From the NCBI GenBank assembly GCA_018971835.1, contig JAGWZW010000020.1, positions 1-46,584 of the forward strand: DNA of 46,584 nucleotides, read 5' to 3'. Below are positions 7,966 to 16,355 of the stretch, in pieces (position 1 is the stretch's first letter; each line of letters begins with the position of its first letter). A program made the translations under genes and the position numbers. The notes under the pieces are model-generated. The model was given only the letters and a program-made list of their open reading frames with translations. It was not told the origin of the DNA and searched no databases. This stretch comes from Alphaproteobacteria bacterium. GTDB taxonomy: Bacteria > Pseudomonadota > Alphaproteobacteria > Micropepsales > Micropepsaceae.

Positions 7966-9231
7966 ATGAAAATTCTCTTCGCCTTCGAGAATCCCCTTCC
8001 GAGCGCCGAAGCGGATGCCGAGGTCTTCATCACTACAGCGAAGTATCTTGCGGGCCTGTGCGAGCAATCATGGCTTCATCTCCCGGCGGCCGACCAAGCC
8101 AGTTGCGAGGTGGCAGGCAAGCTGGCCAACATGCCGGCGATCCGCGCCCGGGCACCGCTCAAACCGGCAGCGTTGCGGCATCTGTGCTGCGGACTGAGCC
8201 TGGTACGAAGCAAGGAGTTCCGGCAGGCCGATCTTGTCTACACCCGCAACCTCTGGGTCGCGTGGATGGCGGTAACGTTCGGCCAGCGCGTCGCATTCGA
8301 CCACTACCGCCCTTGGCCGGATCAGATTCCGCCCCTGCAGGCCTGGCTCTACCGCCTGATCTGCGACCGGCGGTTTCTGGTGAACATCTGCCACTCCAAC
8401 TACACGCGCGCGAAATACCTGAAGCTGGGGATTCCGGCGGGTAAGCTCGATTGCGTACACAACGGCTATGAGCCTGAGCGCCTGCAGGCGCCGGTGTCTG
8501 CGCAACACGCCAAAGCGGCGCTTGGTCTTGCCGCGGACAGAAAGACTGTCGTCTACACCGGGCGAGTCAATCACAAGAAGGGATTGCACCTTGTGATCGA
8601 GGCAGCCAGGAAGCTGCCGGAGATTGATTTCGTCCTGGTCGGTTCCTATGGCGAGGGGCCGATCGAACAGCTTGCCCGCCCGCTTGGCAACGTCCGCATC
8701 GTGCCCTGGCAAGCGGCGGAATCGCTGGGACAATACATCTTCGCAGCTGACGTGCTGCTGATTCCGCCATCGTGGCAGCCGTTGGCCGAATTCGGTTCCA
8801 CCGTGCTCCCCCTTAAACTGTTCTCTTACATGGCCTCTGGCCGGCCAATCCTGGCCGGGCGGACACCCGATATCGAAGAACTGTTGCGCGACGGAGAAAA
8901 CGCCCTGCTTTGTCCGCCGGACGATGTGGATGCGCTTGTGACCAGTCTTGCGACCCTGACGGGCGATCCGCAACTGGCCGCGCGCGTTGCGGCCGTGGCG
9001 CAGGTGGAAAGCCGGAGCCTGACATGGGAGGCGCGCGCGCGCAGGATCGCCGCGATCCTCAAAGCCAGGCTGCGCGCGACGCCTATCGGGCATGGCTTCT
9101 GGGGCCGTGCACACTTTCGGACCTGGCTGTATCAATCTCGCCGCTGGCTGGTCCATCTGCTGCGTGAGGGTTCCTGGATTCTGCCGCAAAGCATCGCGAC
9201 GCCACCGCCTCTTCCGGCCGAACCGGAATGA
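7966..9231 (+). CDS. GT4-family glycosyltransferase
   Basis: 421 residues from the ATG at 7966 (MKILFAFENPLPS). An in-frame ATG at 7927 would add 13 residues with no family resemblance. The protein has two Rossmann-like halves (GT-B fold). The C-terminal domain shows VVYTGRVNHKKGLHLVIEAA, VLVGSYGEG and a donor-binding segment LPLKLFSYMASGRPILA, a variant of the GT4 EX7E region, then PDIEELLRDGENALL. It probably transfers a sugar from a nucleotide-activated donor at the inner membrane. The next gene, a flippase, begins 15 bases after the stop, so both are likely one operon in the lipid/glycan region. Donor and acceptor are unknown. Confidence 0.87.
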   Translation: MKILFAFENPLPSAEADAEVFITTAKYLAGLCEQSWLHLPAADQASCEVAGKLANMPAIRARAPLKPAALRHLCCGLSLVRSKEFRQADLVYTRNLWVAWMAVTFGQRVAFDHYRPWPDQIPPLQAWLYRLICDRRFLVNICHSNYTRAKYLKLGIPAGKLDCVHNGYEPERLQAPVSAQHAKAALGLAADRKTVVYTGRVNHKKGLHLVIEAARKLPEIDFVLVGSYGEGPIEQLARPLGNVRIVPWQAAESLGQYIFAADVLLIPPSWQPLAEFGSTVLPLKLFSYMASGRPILAGRTPDIEELLRDGENALLCPPDDVDALVTSLATLTGDPQLAARVAAVAQVESRSLTWEARARRIAAILKARLRATPIGHGFWGRAHFRTWLYQSRRWLVHLLREGSWILPQSIATPPPLPAEPE

Positions 9232-9248
9232 TGCCGGGCGCCCGGCAT
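9231..9248 (+). promoter_or_regulatory. 18-bp perfect palindrome over the flippase start codon
   Basis: ATGCCGGGCGCCCGGCAT is self-complementary. In mRNA it can fold as a 7-bp GC-rich stem with a GCGC loop. Its last two bases are the A and T of the flippase ATG (9247), and its first base is the last base of the glycosyltransferase TGA. It leaves no free ribosome site between the genes, suggesting translation coupled to the upstream gene or regulated by structure. Confidence 0.6.
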
Positions 9249-10686
9249 GAATAATCATCAACGACACCTGGCGCGGGGTTTCAACTGGCTGGGCAGCGCA
9301 ACCATTCTCGCCAAAGTCATTGACTTCTCGACAATCCTTGCCGTGCTGCTGTTTCTCACCAAACAGCAGGTGGGCCTAGCCTCGCTCGTGGTTTCGTTCG
9401 GGATGGTGATCGAGGCGCTGGACGGCTTCGGCACCAGCGATGCCCTGGTGCAGGCCCCATCCGTCAGCCGGCTCCAACTCGACACATTGTTCTGGGCTGT
9501 GATCGGAGCGGCGCTGCTGGTTGCGGGCGCAACGCTGTTGGCCGCGCCGTGGATTGCGGCGCTCTACGGCGTGGCGGGAATGTCTGCGTACTTTCTTGCC
9601 ATTGCAATCAAGCAGCCGCTGGTCGGTGCGGCACTGATCCCGCTGGCAAACTTGAACCGCAACCTGCAATATGAGCGCATCGCCGTCATCAATGTCTGCT
9701 CGACGCTCGCCGCAGCGCTGACGCGCCTTGCCCTGGCAGCGGCGGGAGCCGGCGCCTGGGCCATCGTCGTCGGCTATGCCGCCAGCGGGCTCTACACGTT
9801 GATCGGCGCCTTTATTGCCAGCCCGTTCTTGCCCGGGCTGCGCTTCAGGGCCAAGGCGATTGCGCCATTGGTGCGTTTTGGCCTTCGCTCGGCTACGTCC
9901 AACGTCTTCGAGCAGGCGTTCAAGAACGTCGATTACCTGCTGATCGGCTGGTTTTATGGCGCAGCACCATTGGCCGTGTACCGGGTGGCGTTCGACATTG
10001 CGATGGAGCCGGCAATGGCTATCGGCACGCTCGTCAATCGCACCGCGTTGCCCGTGTTTGCCAAGCTGGCAAACCTCAGGGATGAATTGGCACAGGCACT
10101 GACCTGGTCGTTGGGCCGGCTTTCCGTCTTGACCTTCCCGTTGATGGTCGGGCTGATGCTTGCCGCCGATCCGCTGACCGCGCTGCTGCATGACGAACAG
10201 GGCCACAGTTATGCTGCGGCAGCCCTGCCGCTCAAACTGCTGGCAGCGGCGGCGATGCTGCGCGTCACCACGCAGTTGCTCTATCCGCTGATGATGGGCT
10301 CGGGACGGCCCGGCAACGCCGCGCGACTATCAGCGACAACGCTGGTGCTGCTGACTGCTGGCATCCTGATCGCCGGCGTCAGCTTTCCGGCGCAGACCGG
10401 GATCATTGCCATGTCCGTGGTCTGGCTCGCGGTTTACCCCCTGCTGCTGTTCTGGGCGCTTCGCTATCTGTGGCGCAACTGGCATATCGGCGCCGCGGCG
10501 TTTGCGCGGGCCCTCATCATGCCGGGTCTGGGTGTAGGCGTGCTAGCGATGACGGTAGGCATCGCGCGACTAACGCCCTTCAGCGGCGATCCGCGCGTGA
10601 TATTGGGCACCGTCATCGGCGCGGTCGCGCTGACCTATGGCGGCTTGTTCCTTCATGCCCGCCGTCACCCTGTCCAATCAGCGTAA
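9247..10686 (+). CDS. Wzx-like polysaccharide/lipid-linked oligosaccharide flippase (MOP superfamily)
   Basis: 479 residues and strongly hydrophobic, with about 12-14 membrane segments. The N-terminal cytoplasmic start NHQRHLARGFNWLGSATILAK and the overall pattern match the PST/Wzx branch of the MOP exporters, which flip lipid-linked glycans across the inner membrane. It is paired with an upstream GT4 gene and converges with the radical SAM gene after 4 bases. In this region the cargo could be a glycosylated sphingolipid or an oligosaccharide precursor; no Wzy polymerase or priming enzyme is seen nearby. The start lies inside a palindrome. Confidence 0.88.
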   Translation: MNNHQRHLARGFNWLGSATILAKVIDFSTILAVLLFLTKQQVGLASLVVSFGMVIEALDGFGTSDALVQAPSVSRLQLDTLFWAVIGAALLVAGATLLAAPWIAALYGVAGMSAYFLAIAIKQPLVGAALIPLANLNRNLQYERIAVINVCSTLAAALTRLALAAAGAGAWAIVVGYAASGLYTLIGAFIASPFLPGLRFRAKAIAPLVRFGLRSATSNVFEQAFKNVDYLLIGWFYGAAPLAVYRVAFDIAMEPAMAIGTLVNRTALPVFAKLANLRDELAQALTWSLGRLSVLTFPLMVGLMLAADPLTALLHDEQGHSYAAAALPLKLLAAAAMLRVTTQLLYPLMMGSGRPGNAARLSATTLVLLTAGILIAGVSFPAQTGIIAMSVVWLAVYPLLLFWALRYLWRNWHIGAAAFARALIMPGLGVGVLAMTVGIARLTPFSGDPRVILGTVIGAVALTYGGLFLHARRHPVQSA

Positions 10687-10690
10687 GCGC

Positions 10691-11686
10691 TCAGGCCGCA
10701 CCAGATGCCAGTGGATCGGGGCGCGTCTGCGCGCCGCGTAGTCGGTCGAACATGCTCATCTGGTGCACGCAGCTCAACGTGCAGGTCGGCGCGCAGGATT
10801 TGTCTGTATGGAATTCGCGGCGGATGTCCTCGCGCGTATAGTCCAGCAAGGGCGTGCCCGGATAGCCGCGCTGCTGGGAACACCAATGCACCTTGCCCTC
10901 TTCGCAGATGTAGAGATAGCGCGCGCCGGCGCGGCACTTCCAGTCATTGGGCCGGCCATGCATCAAATTCTTCTGGAACAGCCAGTAGTTCAGGCTGTGC
11001 ACCAGCGATGGCGAAATCTTCGTGACACGGGCATACGCATCCATCTGCGCTTTGCTCAGAGGTTTGAGATTGCCGGTATGGTCATGAAGCACGCCGACAG
11101 AATGCTGCAGACCGTATTTTGCTGCGGTTTCCGCTACTGTTACAACCTCGTCGGTCCGTTCGCCACTGACCCCGAGGACCGAGTTCACGTTGACCTTGAA
11201 GCGCGCCAGTTGCGAAAGCAATTCGAGCTTTCCCTCCACGGACTTGAGGCTCTTCATCGAAATTTCGTCGGGCACTAGATTGTCGATGCTGATTTGCATG
11301 CCCATCAGACCCGCCGCGTTGAGGCGTTCGATCCATTCACGGGTGAGACGGAAGCCGTTGGTAATCATGGTCACGATCATGCCGTGAGCGCGGGCTGCGC
11401 GGACGAGCTTGTCAAGATCGGGATGAAGCAGCGGCTCACCGCCGGTGAAGGTCAGCGATGCTGTGTTCAGCGCCGCCAGGTGATCGACGCGCGCCTGCAG
11501 CGTCTCATAAGGCACCGGCGGCGAAAAGTCGTCATACTCATTGCAATAGCCGCAGGCCAGATTGCAGCGGCGCGTCACCACCATCTGCGCCAGCAGCGGA
11601 TTGTAGCGGGAGCCCAGGGCCTTGCCGAGAAACCGCAGGCCCGAACCGAGGTCGTCAAGCCGGTCAGAAAGTGACGTGTTGCGCAT
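10691..11686 (-). CDS. Radical SAM protein with C-terminal SPASM/Twitch-like Cys cluster
   Basis: 331 residues. The radical SAM motif CNLACGYC places the three cluster Cys at residues 41, 45 and 48. TGGEP is at 81-85, and ITNGFRL and MQISID follow as expected for the SAM-binding barrel. The C-terminus adds Cys at 251, 261, 269, 298, 302 and 306, suggesting an auxiliary Fe-S cluster. Such enzymes do radical chemistry on peptides, sugars or lipids. No precursor peptide is seen nearby, so a small-molecule or lipid substrate is more likely, but this is inference. It is monocistronic or heads its own unit, with a tandem repeat upstream. Confidence 0.88.
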   Translation of the reverse strand: MRNTSLSDRLDDLGSGLRFLGKALGSRYNPLLAQMVVTRRCNLACGYCNEYDDFSPPVPYETLQARVDHLAALNTASLTFTGGEPLLHPDLDKLVRAARAHGMIVTMITNGFRLTREWIERLNAAGLMGMQISIDNLVPDEISMKSLKSVEGKLELLSQLARFKVNVNSVLGVSGERTDEVVTVAETAAKYGLQHSVGVLHDHTGNLKPLSKAQMDAYARVTKISPSLVHSLNYWLFQKNLMHGRPNDWKCRAGARYLYICEEGKVHWCSQQRGYPGTPLLDYTREDIRREFHTDKSCAPTCTLSCVHQMSMFDRLRGAQTRPDPLASGAA

Positions 11687-11730
11687 CAGATCGTATCGGG
11701 CATCGCCCTGGTAAAAATGCCGCCCGAACG

Positions 11731-11751
11731 GGTAAGGCGCCGGTAAGGCGC
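11731..11751 (-). repeat. Tandem 10-bp direct repeat upstream of the radical SAM gene
   Basis: GGTAAGGCGC occurs at 11731-11740 and again at 11742-11751, a period of 11 bases, about one helical turn. It lies 45-65 bases upstream of the radical SAM start and in the gap before the PIG-L stop. It could be a pair of operator half-sites; function unproven. Confidence 0.45.
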
Positions 11752-11797
11752 GGACTTTGGCATATTCGCCGCTCCTGCAACAGTGCCCGTGTCGTCC

Positions 11798-12610
11798 TCA
11801 TTCCAGGCGCCGCAATCGTGTGCGCCGGAATGGCGGCCACCAGTGTGCGCCGAACACCTCCAGCAAATATTCCCCTGAGAATCCGTGGCGTGGCCGTGGA
11901 TCGTCGTCCGGCGGCATGGCGTAGAGGCACTCCTGGCGCGGCCAGCGATGCGTCCGAGACCAGGTCCACGCGCCGCTTTGCTGGTAAATCCGCATCAGCT
12001 GGCGCGCCAGAACCCGATCCGGCGCTACGCTGCGCCGCTCGGTCCAGTATGGTTGGGCAGCGAGCTTTCGTGCGAGTTGCCAGCTATCCGGACCGGCGTA
12101 ATTGGTGAACCAGGCTGTGTAACCCAGTTCGGCCTGCAGCGCCGCAACGGCCCGATGCACCTGAATATGGTCGGGATGACCATATTCTCCCCAGGGATTA
12201 TGCGTATAAACGTCGCTGACGCCCGCCAGCGCCGATCGCATCTGTGCGACCAACAAAACGTAGTTGGCCTCGTAGCGTGCGCGTACCGCAGCATCGGTAA
12301 CCGCAACCCCGTATGGCGTCAGCGTCGGTTGCCGCCAATCAACAAAGTGCAGCGCGCCACTCTCCGGAATCGCGAGATTGACGAGACCGGGTAACGTCAA
12401 GTGCGCCACGGCGTTGCGCCGCGCCGCCGCCGTTTTGGGCCTACCGTACGGATCGCCGAAACAGAAGACGACGCGATCGGTTGAGGCGACGGCCGAACTC
12501 AGCCAAAGCGCCTCATCGTCAGGGTGCGCGACCACCAGCGCCGATTGGCCTTGCGGCAGAAGTGCTCGCGCCGGATGGCCGCCCGGGTTATCGGCTGAGC
12601 AGCATGTCAT
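11798..12610 (-). CDS. PIG-L family N-acetylglucosamine-type deacetylase
   Basis: 270 residues from the ATG at 12610. The frame stays open to 12709 but that part lies inside the upstream glycosyltransferase. The zinc-binding motif AHPDDE places His29, Asp31, Asp32 and Glu33, and HPDH at 145-148 supplies the other conserved zinc ligand. Known family members remove the acetyl group from GlcNAc-phosphatidylinositol (GPI step 2), from GlcNAc-inositol (MshB in mycothiol synthesis) or from other N-acetyl sugars. It overlaps the upstream GT4 gene by 23 bases, so the two products probably act in turn on one glycan. With inositol genes 6-9 kb away, a GlcN-inositol product is plausible but unproven. 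Confidence 0.86.
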   Translation of the reverse strand: MTCCSADNPGGHPARALLPQGQSALVVAHPDDEALWLSSAVASTDRVVFCFGDPYGRPKTAAARRNAVAHLTLPGLVNLAIPESGALHFVDWRQPTLTPYGVAVTDAAVRARYEANYVLLVAQMRSALAGVSDVYTHNPWGEYGHPDHIQVHRAVAALQAELGYTAWFTNYAGPDSWQLARKLAAQPYWTERRSVAPDRVLARQLMRIYQQSGAWTWSRTHRWPRQECLYAMPPDDDPRPRHGFSGEYLLEVFGAHWWPPFRRTRLRRLE

Positions 12611-13754
12611 AGTGCGTCTCGAGAATTTCAGTTTGCCGGCGCAGATCGAACTTTTCCTCCACCAGAGCCCTGGCGGCCTGCCCCATGCGAACACGAGCGG
12701 CCGGATCATCGAGCAGATCGGCGATGCTCGCGGCCAAGGCGCCCGCGTCGCGCGAGGGCACCAGAAGGCCGTTCACTCCGTCATGGACACCTTCAGGAAT
12801 GCCACCGATGCGCGAACCGATGACGGGAACGCCGGTGGCCGCCGCTTCAAGCAGCACGATGCCCAGCCCTTCCACCCGGCCGCTCAGCGTGCGCACGCTC
12901 GGCAGGACCAGTATCGCCGCCTTGCGCATCCAGTCCAGCACCGCAGCGTGTGGCTGCGCGCCAAGGAAATGCACACGGTCCGCTATGCCCAGAGACTTGG
13001 CCAGCGCCTCGAGTCGCCGCCGCAATGGCCCCTCGCCGATGAGGACCAGTTCTGCATCCCTGTGCCGCGGCGGCAGGGTAGCAAAGGCCCGAATCAAATA
13101 TTCCGTGCCCTTGACCTCGGCCAAGCGTGCGACATGAAGGATCATTTGCGTTTCTTCCCCAGCCTCGCGCGGCCGGATCGCCTCGCAGTCCACGCCGATA
13201 TAATGCAGTCTGGTGCGCTCTTCCGGAAACCCCATCGCCAGCACGCGCTCGCGAATGAATGCGGAGGCACAGAGAAACAGATCGCCCTGCGCGGCCAATT
13301 GACCACGGAACAGCGGATAATTCGTCCAGGCTGGGGAGAGTAGAAAACCGGCAGTCATTAGCGTCGCATCGAAGCCGTGAAACGTCGTTACCAGCGGGAT
13401 ACCGAGCCGCTTCGCCAACGGCAAGGCGTAGACGCCTTCGATACCGAAATGCGCATGGAGCAGCGCAGGACGGTGCCCGGTAAGCAGGCGCTGGTAAGAC
13501 TTGGGATTGCGTGTCAGCATCTGCAAACCCACGCGCGGCAGCACCCAGCGCGGGTCGATATCCTCCAATGCCAACGCCCGCGCGCCATCTGGCGCCGCGC
13601 CGAAGCGCAAGCGACCGAGGTACAAGGGAATGTGCCGCCGTAATTGCTGCGCCTGCTGGACGATGAACGGTTCCGATACCCTGAACAAATTGTGGCGGAA
13701 AATTGCGACCTCCGGCAACGCATCGCTTTGCCCGTCTTTGATCTTGCCAATCAT
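12588..13754 (-). CDS. GT4-family glycosyltransferase
   Basis: 388 residues from the ATG at 13754 (MIGKIKDGQ). The open frame to 13826 would add 24 residues without family features. The GT-B fold is shown by LLHAHFGIEGVYALPLAKRLGIPLVTTFHGFD in the N-terminal half, and by ILHVARLAEVKGTEYLIRAFA, VLIGEGPLRR and EGLGIVLLEAAATGVPVIGS (the EX7E donor motif) in the C-terminal half. It is the first gene of a pair with the PIG-L deacetylase. It probably adds an N-acetylhexosamine that the deacetylase then acts on; the acceptor is unknown. Confidence 0.9.
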   Translation of the reverse strand: MIGKIKDGQSDALPEVAIFRHNLFRVSEPFIVQQAQQLRRHIPLYLGRLRFGAAPDGARALALEDIDPRWVLPRVGLQMLTRNPKSYQRLLTGHRPALLHAHFGIEGVYALPLAKRLGIPLVTTFHGFDATLMTAGFLLSPAWTNYPLFRGQLAAQGDLFLCASAFIRERVLAMGFPEERTRLHYIGVDCEAIRPREAGEETQMILHVARLAEVKGTEYLIRAFATLPPRHRDAELVLIGEGPLRRRLEALAKSLGIADRVHFLGAQPHAAVLDWMRKAAILVLPSVRTLSGRVEGLGIVLLEAAATGVPVIGSRIGGIPEGVHDGVNGLLVPSRDAGALAASIADLLDDPAARVRMGQAARALVEEKFDLRRQTEILETHYDMLLSR

Positions 13755-13864
13755 GGGCGTGAACCGGCAGAAAGTGGAGCGTTGATAAGGTAAAAGCTTA
13801 ACCTCCCTTGCGTCCCGGAGACGCACAGCGCTAGAGCAGATAGCGACGCGAAACGGAATGACCT

Positions 13865-14383
13865 ATGAGCAAATGCCCAAGAGATGGCATTAACACGGGC
13901 CGAACGGGCCGGACGTTCGCTCGCGTGGCGATCCTGGCCGGGGTGCTGCTGTGCGCCGCGCCGCCGGCGCGTGCTTCCGGCGCTCAGTCCTGCGACCCCG
14001 ATAACCCGAACCAGGTGCGGCTCCAGATCAGCGTCAGCGGCATGCAGACGACCAAGGGTGCCATCAACATCACGATCTATCCCGACGACGCGACCCATTT
14101 CCTTGACGGGGCCTACAAACTTGCCCGCCAGCATTTCCCTGTAACCCTGCCGGTTACCCATGCCTGCTTCGCCTTTGCAACACCGGGCTATTATGCGGTA
14201 GCCCTTTTTGGCGACGAGAATGAGAACGGCCATTTCGATACCAACTTCCTTGGCATTCCGGTCGAAGGCTACGGGTTCTCCAACAACCCAACGCTCTATC
14301 TCGGGCCGCCCAAGCTGCGCCAAGTCCGCTTGGAGGCGCATCGCGGCGACAATCCTGTCGCCGTCACGATGAAATATTATTGA
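13865..14383 (+). CDS. Exported DUF2141 family protein
   Basis: 172 residues with an N-terminal signal peptide (hydrophobic core VAILAGVLLCAA, likely cleavage after ARA). The mature part has the DUF2141 pattern: an N-terminal strand VRLQISVSGMQTTKGAINITIYPD, then a central GYYAVALFGDENENGHFDTNFLGIPVEGYGFSNN. The acidic DENENGHFDTN loop looks like a Ca-binding site. Function is unknown for the family. It is divergent from the GT4/PIG-L pair and converges with serine palmitoyltransferase (18-base gap), placing it inside the sphingolipid region. A periplasmic role with the lipid is a guess. Confidence 0.85.
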   Translation: MSKCPRDGINTGRTGRTFARVAILAGVLLCAAPPARASGAQSCDPDNPNQVRLQISVSGMQTTKGAINITIYPDDATHFLDGAYKLARQHFPVTLPVTHACFAFATPGYYAVALFGDENENGHFDTNFLGIPVEGYGFSNNPTLYLGPPKLRQVRLEAHRGDNPVAVTMKYY

Positions 14384-14401
14384 GGCGAGTGAACCGGATC
14401 G

Positions 14402-15619
14402 CTATTGCGCCGCCCGCACCTGCGCCGGTGCAATCAGCCCCATCTCGCGCCCGATTTGCGCAAACAGGTCTACGGCATGGTCAATCTGCTCAAGCGTATG
14501 CGCCGCACTGACACTGCTGCGTAATAGCGCCATTCCCTTCGGGGTCGCAGGCGGCAGGCTCACATTCGTATAGAGGCCCGCTTCCAACAATCTCGTCCAA
14601 AAGGTGAATGCAGCCTCCGGGCTGGGCATAATGGCCGACACCACCGGATTCGGCTCCGGTCCCAGGCTGAAACCGAGATCAGCCAGTCCGGCATAAAGGC
14701 GGCCTGTATTGTCCCGCAACTGCCGACGCAACGCCGGTCGCGTGCGCAACTGGTGTAGCGCTTCCGTAGTTGCGGCGACAACACTGGGCGGCAACGAAGC
14801 GGTGAACATATAAGGCCTGCTGGTAACGCGCAGAATGTCAAAACCGTCGAGATCGCTGACGCAGAACCCGCCGACGCCACCCAGACTTTTGGAGAATGTG
14901 CCGACGATAAAATCGACATCGGCTTCGACGCCCTGGGCTTCGGCGAGCCCGCGGCCCGTTTCCCCCAGAACGCCAAGCGAATGGGCTTCATCCACCACCA
15001 GATAGGCACCCCATTCCTTCTTGACCTGAACGAACTCGCGCAACGGAGCCGTGTCGCCCAGCATCGAATAAATGCCTTCGACGACGACGACCTTGTCGCC
15101 AGGCATCCCGGCCAGGCGGCGCAAGCGTTTGGCCAGATCGTCAGGATCGTTATGGCGGAAGCGCGTGACCTGCGCGTGACCCAGATGGGAGCCGTCATAG
15201 ATGCTGGCATGAGAATCGGCATCGAGGATCAAATGATCGTTCTTGCCCGCAAGCGTCGAAAGCACGCCGGCATTGGCCTGATAGCCAGTGGAAAACACCA
15301 TCGCGTGTTTGCGGCCGTAAAAGCCTGCAAGCGCACGTTCCAACCGGATATGACCGTCATAACTGCCATTCGCGATACGCGATCCGGTGGTACCTGTGCC
15401 AAATAGCTCGATCGCTTCGATCGCCTTGGCCATGACCGCCGGATCATAGGTCAGGCCGAGATAATTGTTGGTGCCGAGCAGCAGAATCGCGCGGTCGCCG
15501 ATCCTGGCCTCGGTCGGCGACAGCACCTGTTCGAAGGCAACATTGAACGGATTAGCGCCCGCGTTCTCGAGTTGGTTGTATAGCGCGGCCGTCGGCGCAA
15601 ACTTGTCAAATAGCCCCAT
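14402..15619 (-). CDS. spt: Serine palmitoyltransferase (alpha-oxoamine synthase family)
   Basis: 405 residues, PLP-dependent fold type I. It condenses L-serine with a long acyl thioester to 3-ketosphinganine, the first step of sphingolipid synthesis. Likely PLP Lys is K244 in GTFSKSLGG. D210 and H213 of VVDEAHSLG and H137 of DADSHAS match the D231, H234 and H159 positions of the Sphingomonas enzyme by constant offset. ACP starts 3 bases upstream, so the acyl donor is probably acyl-ACP. Other alpha-oxoamine synthases (KBL, BioF, HemA) are less likely because of the dedicated ACP, acyl ligase and SDR in the same region. Soluble, cytoplasmic face. Confidence 0.9.
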   Translation of the reverse strand: MGLFDKFAPTAALYNQLENAGANPFNVAFEQVLSPTEARIGDRAILLLGTNNYLGLTYDPAVMAKAIEAIELFGTGTTGSRIANGSYDGHIRLERALAGFYGRKHAMVFSTGYQANAGVLSTLAGKNDHLILDADSHASIYDGSHLGHAQVTRFRHNDPDDLAKRLRRLAGMPGDKVVVVEGIYSMLGDTAPLREFVQVKKEWGAYLVVDEAHSLGVLGETGRGLAEAQGVEADVDFIVGTFSKSLGGVGGFCVSDLDGFDILRVTSRPYMFTASLPPSVVAATTEALHQLRTRPALRRQLRDNTGRLYAGLADLGFSLGPEPNPVVSAIMPSPEAAFTFWTRLLEAGLYTNVSLPPATPKGMALLRSSVSAAHTLEQIDHAVDLFAQIGREMGLIAPAQVRAAQ

Positions 15620-15622
15620 CTC

Positions 15623-15874
15623 TCAAATGCCGCCTTTGAGGTCGCGAACCGTGGCGACGAGATCGCCGATCGTTTCGACTTCGGCGATTCGGTCTAAAGG
15701 GACCGAGATATCCAGCCGATCCTCGATTTCCATCACAAAATCCATCACGGCAACGGAGTCGAGGCCAAGGTCATTAATGATATTGGTTTGATCGGAAAGC
15801 TCGACAGGTTTTCCCAAAGAGGTACGCAACGTATCGAATATCGTGCTCCGAATGTCACCAGCTATGCTATCCAT
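15623..15874 (-). CDS. Dedicated acyl carrier protein of sphingolipid synthesis
   Basis: 83 residues, acidic and helical. The phosphopantetheine site is Ser40 in GLDSVAVMDFV. It differs from fatty-acid AcpP and sits 3 bases upstream of spt in one operon. It probably carries the acyl chain that the acyl-AMP ligase (22795-24552) activates and that Spt uses, as reported for the Caulobacter sphingolipid ACP. Confidence 0.92.
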   Translation of the reverse strand: MDSIAGDIRSTIFDTLRTSLGKPVELSDQTNIINDLGLDSVAVMDFVMEIEDRLDISVPLDRIAEVETIGDLVATVRDLKGGI

Positions 15875-16355
15875 GTGCCCCCGAATCCGATCCCCGGCTC
15901 CCTTACACGTGCTTCAGGATACCGTAAGGTATTATTTTATAGAACAGATTTGCAGGATCAGAACACAGAATTATCATTAGGTTAGCGGGCTGCTCGCCTT
16001 AACCGGCCCTCATAGCAGATGTGACCGTTCGCCACAGCTCTGCCCAACGTTGGCGGCACACCGCCAACGCCGCAAAAGCTGTATAAGTGTATACTTAAAA
16101 CTAATGGTTGCACAAGCTGCCGAAGGCTTGTCGCATCAAGATTCGGGCTACATTATTGCGAAATTGCGTTTTAAGACACCGCGACGCCACCGCGGCTCCG
16201 AGATGACGCGACCGGCAGAGGGGGGCAAATTGAACGACGTTTCTCCGCGCCTGCGCATTGGCCCTGTCCTGTCCTGTTGCCAAGCGCCCACACCATGCCA
16301 AGCCTGTTGGATGGCGAGGCTGGCCAGCCGCCTAAGCTGAAGATCGTGTGACACC
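15875..16355. other. 480-bp divergent intergenic region, AT-richer than its surroundings
   Basis: It lies between acp (minus) and the LptF-like gene (plus) and should hold both promoters. It contains AT-rich tracts (for example TATTATTTTATAGAA near 15930 and GTATAAGTGTATACTT near 16080) and an imperfect inverted repeat from GGTTA (15980) to TTAACC (16004). A 96-codon open frame at 16050-16340 has no recognisable features and is not called. Confidence 0.5.

Noticed and set aside
14402..15619. Call of 2-amino-3-ketobutyrate ligase or 8-amino-7-oxononanoate synthase for the PLP enzyme
   Set aside because: No tdh or bio genes nearby; the coupled ACP and the acyl ligase/SDR pair support serine palmitoyltransferase.
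16050..16340. 96-codon open frame in the acp/LptF-like gap
   Set aside because: No ribosome site, low-complexity composition and no recognisable domain; it occupies the expected promoter region.
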